Source of the DNA: Planctomycetota bacterium
Lineage (GTDB): Bacteria; Planctomycetota; Phycisphaerae; Phycisphaerales; UBA1924
Assembly (NCBI GenBank): GCA_018968885.1
Contig: JAGWZK010000013.1
Location: 39,137 to 103,136, forward strand
DNA length: 64,000 bases
Reading direction: 5' to 3'
Shown here: positions 7,672 through 16,861 of the stretch, one piece after another
How positions within the stretch are numbered: position 1 is the first letter of the stretch
How the letters are laid out: each line of letters begins with the position of its first letter
The notes under the pieces: generated by a model
What the model saw: only the letters and a program-made list of their open reading frames with translations
Database searches by the model: none
Told to the model about the DNA's origin: nothing
Made by a program: the position numbers and the translations under genes

Positions 7672-8850
7672 TCATTTCACCTTCAACGTCGGCCTCATCG
7701 TCCCTGCTCTCAAGGCCGCCAGAGACACCTGCCCCTCCACGTTCGTCACCATCTTCTCCAGTGCTATTGGTAACGACCCGCCCCCCTCAAAGTTGCGGCT
7801 TGGATTCCCCTCATCGCTATTGACCCGCAGAGCCATCGTGATCGGCACACTACCCAAGAAGGGCAGATTCAGCCGCTGAGCCATCACCTCAGCCCCGCCT
7901 CGGCCAAAGAGGTCGTATTCCTTGCCGTCATCACCGACGAAAAAGCTCATGTTCTCGACCACGCCCAACACCGGCACATTCAACTGCTGGAACATGCGTG
8001 CAGCGCGAACGGCATCATCCTGCGCCACTTTCTGCGGCGTGCACACCACCACCGCCCCCGTGAGTTTCAGCATCTGCGCCATCGTCAGCGCGATATCACC
8101 CGTGCCCGGTGGCAGGTCGATGATGAGGTAATCGAGGTTCCCCCAATCGGTCTGCTCCGTCAGTTGCTTGAAGGCACCGTGGGCCATCGGCCCACGCCAG
8201 ATCAGGGGTTTTTCCGGATCGACCAGTTTGCCGAGGGTGATCGCCTTCACGCCGTGCACATAAAACGGCTGCAACATGCCGCCGTGCACGTTCTGCTCCA
8301 TCGCCCCCAGACCCAACATCGTCGGCATGCTCGGGCCGTAGATATCGGCATCGAGCAAACCCACCGCGTGCCCGCGCCGTGCCAGGCCCACGGCAAGATT
8401 CACGGCGATGCTGGATTTGCCCACTCCACCCTTGCCTGCGCCAACGGCGATCACTTTCGCCACACCGGGAATGCCCGTGGCACTCGCATCACCACGCGCA
8501 CTGTTGTTGGTCGTGAGGCCACCGATGGGTGTGTGCCCATCTGCCGACGATGGTGTTGCAGGACCCGGAGTACTGGGGCCGCCCTGCACGCTGGCGCCGG
8601 GCCGACTCGTATACACCACCGACCCGCCATCATCCACAAACTCTGCGATCAGTGCTTTCACCTGCGCCCCCGGCAGTCCTGCAATAGCCTGCCGCGCTTT
8701 GGTCGCAGCGGCATCCATCTGCGCGGTGCTCCACCCCGGCACAAACAGCCGCAGCGACACGACGCCATCCAGTTCCGCAGCCCACTGCACACCCTCGGCG
8801 GGAAAATGCCCGGCCAGCGCCTTCATCATCGATTCCTTACTGAGTGCCAT
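7672..8850 (-). CDS. Mrp/NBP35-family Fe-S cluster carrier ATPase (HCF101-like)
   Basis: About 392 residues from ATG 8850 (MALSKESMM); a 13-residue upstream extension is possible. A degenerate MIP18/DUF59-like domain occupies the first ~90 residues, followed by a low-complexity Gly/Ser/Pro linker and the P-loop ATPase. The deviant Walker A GAGKGGVGKSS, the switch motif DADIYGPSMP, and DLPPGTGDIALT are all present. Family members carry Fe-S clusters to apo-proteins. The CxxC pair that usually follows VENMS in Mrp/ApbC is absent here (VENMSFFVGDDGKEYDLFGRGG is broken as VENMSFFVGDD then GKEYDLFGRGG), as in plastid HCF101, so cluster binding would need other ligands. Divergent from the FAD enzyme at 9035. 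Confidence 0.9.
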   Translation of the reverse strand: MALSKESMMKALAGHFPAEGVQWAAELDGVVSLRLFVPGWSTAQMDAAATKARQAIAGLPGAQVKALIAEFVDDGGSVVYTSRPGASVQGGPSTPGPATPSSADGHTPIGGLTTNNSARGDASATGIPGVAKVIAVGAGKGGVGKSSIAVNLAVGLARRGHAVGLLDADIYGPSMPTMLGLGAMEQNVHGGMLQPFYVHGVKAITLGKLVDPEKPLIWRGPMAHGAFKQLTEQTDWGNLDYLIIDLPPGTGDIALTMAQMLKLTGAVVVCTPQKVAQDDAVRAARMFQQLNVPVLGVVENMSFFVGDDGKEYDLFGRGGAEVMAQRLNLPFLGSVPITMALRVNSDEGNPSRNFEGGGSLPIALEKMVTNVEGQVSLAALRAGTMRPTLKVK

Positions 8851-9034
8851 GCCACAGGGTACTGGGCAGAATCCGCCCTCGGCGTGCAATCGACGCTCAT
8901 CCGCCTCGTTCTACCTATTGGCTCGAAGCGTGGCCTGATGCTTCTGGACAGCCTCGATCCGAACGCAAACCACGCTGGACGCTTGCGTTGCGTCACGTTC
9001 GCGCCCCGATCAGGCGCGCCGCGGCTCCGGGTTA

Positions 9035-10531
9035 GTGCTATCTTCACACCTTCTCAGGTGGGCATCCTCAGATTTATTCCCAGTGATCGATTCATTCTCA
9101 GAAAATTCTCCGACTTTCGGCACTGCCGCCAAACCGGCTCGAATCGCCATCATCGGCGGCGGGGCATCGGGCACGCTGCTGCTGTATCACCTGTCGCGGA
9201 TCCTCGGGGATTCGGTCCTGCACATCAACCCCACGCCCATCGGCCCGGGCCTTCCCTATACCACGACGCATCCCGGGCACGTCCTCAACGTTCCTGCCGG
9301 ACGCATGAGCGCGCTTCCCGATGACCCCGAACATTTTGTCCGCTGGGCGAATGCAAACGGGAACGCTGTCACCGGAGGCGATTTCGTTGCGCGGGGACTC
9401 TTTGGCAAGTACCTCACACACCTCGCGGCTGAGGCGGCGAGCAAACTTGGGACTCATCTCCGCACCATCACAGCGCGCGTGACTGATCTGACGATGTACC
9501 CCGATGACGATGCGCCACATCCGTCACCTCGCCGGATCACTCTGGACAACGGCCAAACCGTGCACGCATGGCACGTGGTGTTGGCTCTGGGCAATTTCAC
9601 GCCGGCGAATCCTTCAGGATTGAGCGAGCAGATCACCTATCACCCCCACTACTTCCGCGATCCCTGGACATCTGGCGAACGATTCACGGATGCGCTGAGA
9701 TCCCCCGCCGCCAGGCGTGGTGTGCTGGTGATCGGTACCGGCCTCTCGATGATGGATGTGGTGATGCAGGCGCGCACGACTGCACCCGAGGTGCGCATCA
9801 CCGCCATCTCGCGGCGTGGTCTGATCTCTCAGCCCCACCGCCCCCACCATCACGCGCCGGCGACACAGCCGCCGCCGCCCATCGACTACTGGCCTCACAC
9901 AGCCAAGGGACTTTTGTTCGCCATTCGCGCGTATGTACACACCTGCCAGAAGCGCGAGATCGATTGGCGAGAAGCCGTCACCGCTCTGCGCCCCGTCACC
10001 GCGCGGCTGTGGCAATCCATGCCCCTCACTGAGCGCCAGCGATTCTTGAGCAAGCTCCTTCCCTATTGGGACACGCATCGCCATCGCTGCGCCCCATCCA
10101 TCGCCGAGGCGATCAGCGGTGCACGTGCCAAGGGCACACTCGACATCCGCGCAGCGCGGCTTGGTGAAATTACCCCTGTGCCCGATGGCTTTGAAGTGAC
10201 GCTGCACCATCGTGGCGGCGAACTTGCTCGCCTCACCCCCGGCCTCATCATCAATTGCACCGGCCCTCATATGGATCTGGCCAAGGTCGGAGATCCGTTG
10301 ATCTCATCGCTTTTGCAGCAGGGCACCATCCGGCAGGATGAACTCCGCATCGGCATGGAGACGGACAAATTAGGCCGACCCCTGGATTCCGGCGGCCTGC
10401 CTCACAGGTCACTGTGGACAATCGGCCCTCTCCGCCGCGCTTTGCTGTGGGAGACGATCGCCATCCCCGAGATTCGGGTGCAGGCCAAGGAACTGGCTGA
10501 GGGGCTGATCCACGCGAGCGAACGCGGCTAG
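9035..10531 (+). CDS. FAD/NAD(P)-binding flavoprotein
   Basis: Up to 498 residues. A GxGxxG-type dinucleotide fold, ARIAIIGGGASGTLLLYHL, lies near the N-terminus. A conserved block for this family follows (PGLPYTTTHPGHVLNVPAGR). A second Rossmann signature is VLVIGTGLSMMDVVMQA, and GLIINCTGP sits near the end. These features match the FAD-NAD(P)-binding family (PF13454 type) of uncharacterised monooxygenase-like or reductase proteins; the substrate is unknown. The longest frame starts at a GTG (9035), but the GTG at 9083 is equally plausible and leaves a shorter, more typical leader before the first strand. No clear ribosome site supports either. Likely cytoplasmic. Confidence 0.8.
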   Translation: MLSSHLLRWASSDLFPVIDSFSENSPTFGTAAKPARIAIIGGGASGTLLLYHLSRILGDSVLHINPTPIGPGLPYTTTHPGHVLNVPAGRMSALPDDPEHFVRWANANGNAVTGGDFVARGLFGKYLTHLAAEAASKLGTHLRTITARVTDLTMYPDDDAPHPSPRRITLDNGQTVHAWHVVLALGNFTPANPSGLSEQITYHPHYFRDPWTSGERFTDALRSPAARRGVLVIGTGLSMMDVVMQARTTAPEVRITAISRRGLISQPHRPHHHAPATQPPPPIDYWPHTAKGLLFAIRAYVHTCQKREIDWREAVTALRPVTARLWQSMPLTERQRFLSKLLPYWDTHRHRCAPSIAEAISGARAKGTLDIRAARLGEITPVPDGFEVTLHHRGGELARLTPGLIINCTGPHMDLAKVGDPLISSLLQQGTIRQDELRIGMETDKLGRPLDSGGLPHRSLWTIGPLRRALLWETIAIPEIRVQAKELAEGLIHASERG

Positions 10532-10592
10532 GTCTGATAACCAATTGCTCCCGCGTGAGTATGTCTAGGCGCGTCCGTTACCATGATTCGGG

Positions 10593-11339
10593 GTGGTATG
10601 CCCTCGATCGCGCGAATCGTCTCGGGGCCTTGGCCGAACTCATCAACACATGCAGGCAGGACGCCACCAACCTTTTTCAGCCGAAGGCGGCGGGTCATGC
10701 GGAGCAGCCGAACCCGAAGCCGCCTTGCTCTCACGCGCCCTGAACGGCGACACCCACGCCCTGGATCGACTCCTGCTCAATCACACCCCCCGCCTGCTGG
10801 CCCGCATCGAGCGCCGCCTGCCTGCCGACCTCCGTTCACTCTTTAGCGCTGAAGATGTCCTGCAGGAATCGCTGACTGATGCCTACGCCACCTTCTCGAC
10901 ATTCGTTCCCAACCCCGCAGCTCCCTCTCCCGTTGATGCTGTCTATGGCTGGCTCACCACCATCGCCGATCACCGGCTGATCGATCTGGTCCGCTATCAC
11001 CGGGCCCAGAAGCGCGGCCCTGGCCAGACTCTCCAACCCCGCGCTGGCATGAGCATGTCGATGGTCGCACTCGTCGATCTGCTCGCCATCGATTCGCACA
11101 CACCCAGCCGCTCTTTCAGCGATCACGAACTGGAAGGGGCCATTCGCGCCGCCGTGACGCGCCTGACCCCAGACCACCAGGCCGCGATTCAGATGCGCTA
11201 CTTCGAGGGCCTCACGATTGCCCAGATTGCCGTGCGCATGAATCGCTCTGAACACGCCGTGCACAACCTCACAAGCCGCGCCGTGGGAAACCTCCGCGAG
11301 TGCCTGGATTCCTTCCTTCGTTATCTCCCCGGTCAATAA
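10593..11339 (+). CDS. ECF-type RNA polymerase sigma factor (sigma-kinase module 1)
   Basis: Up to 248 residues. Region 2 is visible as LPADLRSLFSAEDVLQESL with the D-V-x-Q core-binding motif, followed by VYGWLTTIADHRLIDLVRY, typical of sigma 2. Region 4 is LTPDHQAAIQMRYFEGL then TIAQIAVRMNRSEHAVHN, a helix-turn-helix for -35 recognition. The start is uncertain: GTG 10593 gives the longest form, while ATG 10650 removes a low-complexity leader. The stop at 11339 is 59 bases before the Ser/Thr kinase at 11399, same strand, so the two are probably one transcript. The kinase or its ligand probably controls this factor, as in other planctomycete ECF-kinase pairs; no anti-sigma gene is present. Confidence 0.88.
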   Translation: MVCPRSRESSRGLGRTHQHMQAGRHQPFSAEGGGSCGAAEPEAALLSRALNGDTHALDRLLLNHTPRLLARIERRLPADLRSLFSAEDVLQESLTDAYATFSTFVPNPAAPSPVDAVYGWLTTIADHRLIDLVRYHRAQKRGPGQTLQPRAGMSMSMVALVDLLAIDSHTPSRSFSDHELEGAIRAAVTRLTPDHQAAIQMRYFEGLTIAQIAVRMNRSEHAVHNLTSRAVGNLRECLDSFLRYLPGQ

Positions 11340-11398
11340 CCAAATCGCGTCACCACCGGGAGGTTTCCCTCCCCTTTCCGCTTCACAATCACACCCTC

Positions 11399-14300
11399 AT
11401 GCCCGATTCGACGACCATCCTCACCCCTGCAGACCCAGACCGTGCGGCCCGCATCCGCGCTGTCGTCGAAGACGTCCTCACGCGGCGATCCCAGGGTCAG
11501 ACCATCCACGATGAGCGCGTTCTCGCTGACCACGCCGACCTGATGCCCGAACTAGGCCGCGAACTCGGCCTCCTCTCCATCCTGCAGCGCGCCCGCGATG
11601 CCGCCATCTCGCGCAGTGGCGTCATGCAGATTCCGCCGGCGACCTCCACCTCGGACCCCTCAAAGCTTGGCAGTCTTGGCATGGTTGGCAGTGTTGCCAA
11701 CTCCGGCATCGCTCTGCCTCCTCCCCCCGGCGGATATTCGTTTGTTCGCGAGATTCATCGAGGCGGACAAGGCGTGGTTTTCGAAGGCATCCAGAACAAC
11801 ACTGGACGCCGCGTCGCCATCAAGGTTCGTCGAGGCGGGCTCTTCAGCGGCACGCGCGACATTGAACGCTTCGAACGCGAAGTGGACATCCTCGCCCAAC
11901 TCGATCACCCCTGCATCGTCCGCATCATCGACACCGGCATCCGCCATGGCGATCCCTACTTCGTCATGGACTACGTCGAGGGCTCATCCCTCGACGAATT
12001 CCTCTCACAGCGCACGCTCGACACCCAGACCATCGTCTCCCTCTTTGCCCGCATCGTCGAGGCCGTCAACGCCGCGCACCTGCGAGGTGTGATGCACCGC
12101 GACCTCAAGCCCGACAACATCCTCATCGAATCTCCTCCCGGCAAAGCCCCCGAGCCCCGCCTGTTGGATTTCGGCCTGGCCCGCCTCACCACCGAAGACG
12201 TCTCATCCCGCCACACCATCACCGGGCAGTTTGTCGGCTCACTTCCCTGGGCCAGCCCCGAACAGACCGAAGGGGTGCAATCCCGCATCGACTTGCGCAC
12301 AGATGTCTACTCCCTGGGCGTGCTCTTCTTCTTCATGCTCACCGGCTCGATGCCGTATCGCACCGACGGCCTCCTCCCCGAAGTCATCTCCACCATCCGC
12401 AACGTCGCTCCCACGCGCCCATCTTCCCTCCGAAAAAATCTCCCTGCTGATCTAGACGCCATCATCCTGCGCTGTCTGGCCAAAGAGCCCGCGCGCCGCT
12501 ACCAATCCGCCAGCGAACTCCTCGACGATCTGCGCCGCTTCAACGATCGTGTGCCCATCGCCGCACGCCCACCCAGCGTCATCTACCAACTCTCCCTCTT
12601 TGCCCGTCGCAATCGCGCCGCGGCTCTGGGCATCATCGCCGTCATCGCCGCCGTCGCCATCGGCTTCACCACCACTGCTTTGCAACTCCGCGAAACCCGC
12701 AAGGCCGAGCAGCGCGCGGTTGATGCCGCACGCATCGCCTCAGAAAGTCAGCATCGCGCAGAGGCCCAGGCCTACGAGACTTCCATGGCCGCTGCCGAAG
12801 CCGCATTCACCGCCGGCGATGCGCCCCTGCTCCTGCAACGCCTCGCAGCCGCCCCCCCCGATCTTCGCGGCTGGGAATGGCACCACGCCCTCCGCCGAGC
12901 CGGCGAAGACATCACACTCCTGGACAAAGACCCCGAGGGCTCCGCCTGTCGCCGCGTTGTCTCCCTTCACGGCAAGCACATTGCCGCGATATGGGAAAAG
13001 AGCACCGTGCGGCTATGGGAGGCCGACGCCAGCACCATCCGCTGGACCATCAACCTCAACGAGGACATTCGCCACATTCAGTGCGTCCGCGATGCCGATG
13101 CCCTGCTGGTCATCACTACCACCAACGCGCACGTCCTTTCCACACACGATGGCTCCATCACCGCTTCGATCCCCATCACACACCCCGGCACGGTTTCATC
13201 CCTTTCGCATGGCAGCAGCATTCGCATGTCAGAGATCATCGTCGGAGCCCTCTCCGCCGATGCCAAGCGTCTGATCCTCATGCAGAAACAGCCCAATCTG
13301 CAGATGTTCGACATCGCCAGCAAAGCCATCCTCTTTGAGATCCCCTGCAAAGCCGCACCAACCTCCGTGGCTTTCTCTCCCGATGGATTGACCATTGCCG
13401 TTTCCGGTTATGACACCATCGAGACCCGCTCAGCCACCGACGGCACACTTCTCAAATCCTGGAGCAAGCCCGCGTGGGATTTCTCCACTCCACCCCACAC
13501 GCTGGTCTACTCCAACGATGGCAAGCATCTGATCGCCGCCCTAACCACGCTGATCGTGGTCTTTGATCCCGATACTGGCACAGCTCGCTTCAACTGGCGT
13601 CTTCCCTTCACGATCTCCGATCTTGCTGTCTCACCTTCAGGCAGGCAGGTTGCCGCCGCCAGCACCTACGGCACCGTGCTCACCGTCGATCTCAGCCGCT
13701 CGTTCATCTATCAGACCTACCTGGGTGGTCCGCGTTACGGCTCCAGCATTTGCTTCATCGATGAAGATCGAGTTGCCAGCACGGCTTTCACCAGTTCCCA
13801 GCCCCGCATCTGGACGCTCAAGGCCCGCCGCGCCGTCAAAGTCGTCGATTCCATCGGCTTCCTCAAGATTGGCTTTGATGCCAAGGAAGAGGTCATCCGC
13901 GTCGCCTCCAATCGCGATGAAGTCATCAGCGAGTTGCACTCTACCAAAGAAAAGCGCACTCCTCTTCCCTCCAACGTCAAGCGCGTTCGCACCTACGACC
14001 GTGCTGGCACACACGCCCTCACGCTGGATCAAGCCAACATGCCCCGCTTTGTGAGCAGTGCCGACGCCTCACCCCTGTGGTCCGACACCATCGCTTCCGA
14101 GGGCATCCTTCTGGGCGCCTGCAGCGATGCCAGTGCCGATCGCATGGCCATGATGGATCGCAAAGGCCTCCTCACTCTGCGCAAGATGAGTGACGGCACC
14201 ATCCTTCGCACCGAAAACGTCCAAGACGGAATTGCCATCACGATGAACCCTGCGGGCACACGCCTGGGGTGGCTCACCAACGACAGCATCATCAGCGTGC

Positions 14301-14758
14301 TCGACACCTCCCCCGGCGGCACCGTCACCGTCATCACCACGCAGGTCCCCGCACCCTGGGCCATTGCCCTCTCTGACGATGGCAAACGTGTCGCTGCCGT
14401 CGGCCGAGGCAGCATTTTCATCGGCTCACTCACCGACCCCAAGGATCGCCAACTGATCACCTATGGCGACGCCGCCCTCAGCGCGGTCGCCTTCAGCCCG
14501 GATGGAAAACGTATTGCAGTGGGTAGCGACAACAAGCTCGTCAGCATCCACGATGCCTTCACCGGTCGCGAAGTGCTCCTCCTGCGCGATACCGGAGGAC
14601 CCATTCACGCCCTCACCTGGTCTCCCACAGGTCGCTATCTCGCGGCTGCCGCTGGTGCCGGTGGTGGTGCCTCACACGTCTTCGTCTGGGATGGTGCTCC
14701 CTCCGACTTCCCCGCCTCCGCGCCCGTCGGCCCACCCTACCAGCCACGCACGCGCTGA
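11399..14758 (+). CDS. Ser/Thr protein kinase with transmembrane helix and C-terminal WD40-like beta-propeller
   Basis: 1119 residues from ATG 11399; the frame is open upstream but that part overlaps the sigma gene. Order: an acidic N-terminal region (about 1-85) and a linker carrying a copy of the dispersed repeat. The Hanks-type kinase domain (about 111-375) follows, with IHRGGQGVVFEG, catalytic VAIKV lysine, HRDLKPDNIL and DFGLARL, so it looks active. Next come a transmembrane helix (AALGIIAVIAAVAIGFTTTAL), a short coiled coil rich in Ala, Glu and Gln, and about 600 residues of WD40/YVTN-type repeats with signatures such as SVAFSPDGLTIAVSG and AVAFSPDGKRIAVGS. The propeller is probably an extracytoplasmic sensor and the kinase faces the cytoplasm. 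It is encoded directly after an ECF sigma factor. Confidence 0.93.
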   Translation: MPDSTTILTPADPDRAARIRAVVEDVLTRRSQGQTIHDERVLADHADLMPELGRELGLLSILQRARDAAISRSGVMQIPPATSTSDPSKLGSLGMVGSVANSGIALPPPPGGYSFVREIHRGGQGVVFEGIQNNTGRRVAIKVRRGGLFSGTRDIERFEREVDILAQLDHPCIVRIIDTGIRHGDPYFVMDYVEGSSLDEFLSQRTLDTQTIVSLFARIVEAVNAAHLRGVMHRDLKPDNILIESPPGKAPEPRLLDFGLARLTTEDVSSRHTITGQFVGSLPWASPEQTEGVQSRIDLRTDVYSLGVLFFFMLTGSMPYRTDGLLPEVISTIRNVAPTRPSSLRKNLPADLDAIILRCLAKEPARRYQSASELLDDLRRFNDRVPIAARPPSVIYQLSLFARRNRAAALGIIAVIAAVAIGFTTTALQLRETRKAEQRAVDAARIASESQHRAEAQAYETSMAAAEAAFTAGDAPLLLQRLAAAPPDLRGWEWHHALRRAGEDITLLDKDPEGSACRRVVSLHGKHIAAIWEKSTVRLWEADASTIRWTINLNEDIRHIQCVRDADALLVITTTNAHVLSTHDGSITASIPITHPGTVSSLSHGSSIRMSEIIVGALSADAKRLILMQKQPNLQMFDIASKAILFEIPCKAAPTSVAFSPDGLTIAVSGYDTIETRSATDGTLLKSWSKPAWDFSTPPHTLVYSNDGKHLIAALTTLIVVFDPDTGTARFNWRLPFTISDLAVSPSGRQVAAASTYGTVLTVDLSRSFIYQTYLGGPRYGSSICFIDEDRVASTAFTSSQPRIWTLKARRAVKVVDSIGFLKIGFDAKEEVIRVASNRDEVISELHSTKEKRTPLPSNVKRVRTYDRAGTHALTLDQANMPRFVSSADASPLWSDTIASEGILLGACSDASADRMAMMDRKGLLTLRKMSDGTILRTENVQDGIAITMNPAGTRLGWLTNDSIISVLDTSPGGTVTVITTQVPAPWAIALSDDGKRVAAVGRGSIFIGSLTDPKDRQLITYGDAALSAVAFSPDGKRIAVGSDNKLVSIHDAFTGREVLLLRDTGGPIHALTWSPTGRYLAAAAGAGGGASHVFVWDGAPSDFPASAPVGPPYQPRTR
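11660..11702. repeat. Copy C of the dispersed TTGGCAG repeat, inside the kinase gene
   Basis: tcaaagcttggcagtcttg (11660-11678) is a 19-base exact reverse-complement match to 6549-6567. It is followed by ggttggcagtgttgcc, which shares ttggcagtgttg with 6654-6665. In the protein it encodes about residues 88-102 of a Gly/Ser linker just before the kinase fold, so the element is in frame and outside any folded domain. Confidence 0.6.
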
Positions 14759-14772
14759 TCGCGACGATTCGA

Positions 14773-16029
14773 TCACCACAACATCCGCACGCGCACCGTC
14801 TCTTCCACTCGCTTCAAGCCCTGCATCAATCGCTCACCATCCGTCGGGTCAACATCCAACACCACATACCCCACATCCGCATTGGTCTGCAGAAACTGGG
14901 CCGAGATGTTCGCCCCCAGGTCCGCCGCCACGCCGTTCACCTTCTTCATCACGCCTGGCAAGTTCTTGTGAAAGTGCAGAATCCGGTGCCGCCGCAACGC
15001 TCCTCCTTCCTCTTCTCCACCCTGCCCGGGCAACTCCACCTGCGGCACATTCACCGCTCCCGTCGTGCTCCCGTTATTCACAAATCGCGCCAGTTTCGCA
15101 CACACATCCTCTGCGATCGCCGCCTGCGCCTCTTCTGTGCTGCCACCAATATGCGGCGTCAGAATCACGTTCTTTAATCCACACACCGCACTCTCAAAGC
15201 GATCACCCTTTCCCGCCGGCTCAACCGGAAACACATCCAGCGCCGCACCGCCCACATGCCCACTCCTGAGCGCACTCGCCAGCGCCTCCATATCCACCAC
15301 ACTCCCGCGCGCATTGTTGATCAAGCACGCACCCCGCTTCATACGCGCAAGTTCCCGCGCCCCGATCAACCTCGTCGTCGCATCCGTCGCCGGCACATGC
15401 AGCGTCAGCACATCCGCTTGTTCCAGCACCTCACCCAGCGTCGCCGCCCGCCGCGCATTTCCCAGGGCCAGCTTCGGCACGATGTCGTAAAACACCACCC
15501 GCATGCCCATCGCCTCAGCCAGCACACTCACCTGACTGCCGATGTGCCCATATCCCACGATTCCCATCGTGCGGCCTCGCACCTCGTGCGCCCCCGCCGC
15601 GCTCTTATCCCACTCCCCGGCGTGCATCTTGCGAGATTTCTCAAAGAGCCCTCTCGTCAGCGCGATCGTCTCACCAATCGTCAGTTCCGCCACACTTCTG
15701 GTATTGCTGAACGGCGAATTGAAAACCGGCACGCCCCGCTCGCACGCCGCGTGCAGAGCCACCTGATTGGTTCCGATGCAGAAGCACCCGATCGCCAGCA
15801 ACTTTTCCCCCGCTGCACGCAGCACATCTTCCGTCACCTCGGTCTTACTGCGAATGCCCAGCACATGCGCCCGCCCCATCACCTCGCGCAGTGCATCCCC
15901 CGCCAGCGCACCCGCAACCATCTCCACCCTAAACCCCTCAGCATGCAGGCGATCCGCGGCAACCTGATGAACCGCCTCCAACAACACCACGTTGATCCGA
16001 TCCTTGGGGTATGAAGTCGCTGTGCTCAT
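14773..16029 (-). CDS. serA: D-3-phosphoglycerate dehydrogenase
   Basis: 418 residues. It oxidises 3-phosphoglycerate to phosphohydroxypyruvate, the first step of serine synthesis, in the cytoplasm. The NAD-binding motif is MGIVGYGHIGSQVSVLAEAM; the 2-hydroxyacid dehydrogenase signatures NNARGSVVDMEALASAL and LTPHIGGSTEEAQAAI, with the catalytic His, are present. The C-terminal 75 residues (LHFHKNLPGVMKKVNG ... GYVVLDVD) form an ACT domain, which in the E. coli-type enzyme binds serine for feedback inhibition. The length and one ACT domain match the short E. coli-type SerA. Only 14 bases separate its stop from that of the convergent kinase at 14758. Confidence 0.95.
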   Translation of the reverse strand: MSTATSYPKDRINVVLLEAVHQVAADRLHAEGFRVEMVAGALAGDALREVMGRAHVLGIRSKTEVTEDVLRAAGEKLLAIGCFCIGTNQVALHAACERGVPVFNSPFSNTRSVAELTIGETIALTRGLFEKSRKMHAGEWDKSAAGAHEVRGRTMGIVGYGHIGSQVSVLAEAMGMRVVFYDIVPKLALGNARRAATLGEVLEQADVLTLHVPATDATTRLIGARELARMKRGACLINNARGSVVDMEALASALRSGHVGGAALDVFPVEPAGKGDRFESAVCGLKNVILTPHIGGSTEEAQAAIAEDVCAKLARFVNNGSTTGAVNVPQVELPGQGGEEEGGALRRHRILHFHKNLPGVMKKVNGVAADLGANISAQFLQTNADVGYVVLDVDPTDGERLMQGLKRVEETVRVRMLW

Positions 16030-16246
16030 AGGGGCTGATTCTTGCCTCTGGTTTTCCCTGACGTCGCCGCCGATAACACTGTTTCATGTTTTGAACCCAA
16101 TGCGCTTTTTGGGCTCTCTTCGCCACTTTGCACCATCTTCAAGCAAACACAACTCTCTCGCGCTGGACTCCTTCCAAAACGCGGCAAGGATCTTCGCCCC
16201 AAGCTTCATGACCCTGTTTTGAATACGCACCTTTGGAGCAACTTCC

Positions 16247-16612
16247 GTGCCGCGCGTCGCTTTCATCACTTCAGCACTTCTCCTCTCCGCAGCGCTCAAC
16301 ACCAGCGCTCAGGCCTGCCTCATCCCCGCTGCGTCACTCACCGAAGTATGGGTCGCCACCACCGAATGCCCCACCTGGGTCAAGGGTTCGCTCCACACCC
16401 TTCCCGATGCCAACACACACTTTGCTCTCTCCACGGGCGCGTACCGCACCCAGCACGTTGCCCCCGCACCCCTCCCCGAAGAGTGCCTCTCTCTCTCCGT
16501 CTCGATCTGCGGCAGCAACACCACCACCTCCGCCACTCTCGCGTTCACGCCAAACGATCCCTCCCCGGCCTTCATCATTTCACCCACAACGTGGCAATCG
16601 ACGAACCCGTGA
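16247..16612 (+). CDS. Small predicted secreted protein
   Basis: 121 residues with a GTG start at 16247, chosen because GGAG lies at 16235-16238 and the product then begins with a signal peptide (MPRVAFITSALLLSAALNTSAQA). The mature part is about 97 residues with three or four Cys (ACLIPAAS, TECPTW, EECLSLSVSICGS), which may form disulfides. No dockerin or other tag is visible. I do not recognise the family. The codon choice is consistent with neighbours, but the short length keeps confidence moderate. The gap 16613-16861 downstream holds the promoter of the next gene. Confidence 0.55.
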   Translation: MPRVAFITSALLLSAALNTSAQACLIPAASLTEVWVATTECPTWVKGSLHTLPDANTHFALSTGAYRTQHVAPAPLPEECLSLSVSICGSNTTTSATLAFTPNDPSPAFIISPTTWQSTNP

Positions 16613-16802
16613 AATTTGGCCTCGCGTCATGACGTGGCGCTGCGGGATACCCGTGACCACTCGTTCACATTGAAAACACCCGGTCGGGATAACGGACGAT
16701 GTCCAACTTCTCGCGCGGTGCGTGCTTTTTGCACCCACCGTCCCCTCACCATGACTTGGGGCTGGAAAATCAGCCGTTTCTGAATGTTCGACAGATGGGC
16801 AC

Positions 16803-16832
16803 TTGGCGCGCTCTCCAGTTGTCAAGTAAACT
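16803..16832 (+). promoter_or_regulatory. Predicted sigma-70-type promoter of the TIG-domain gene
   Basis: TTGGCG at 16803-16808 and TAAACT at 16827-16832, spacing 18. The leader would be about 23 bases, with GAGAGG at 16848-16853 before ATG 16862. The -35 is identical to those proposed at 1971 and 44666. Confidence 0.5.
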
Positions 16833-16861
16833 ACCCGTTCCCATTCAGAGAGGACCTCACC

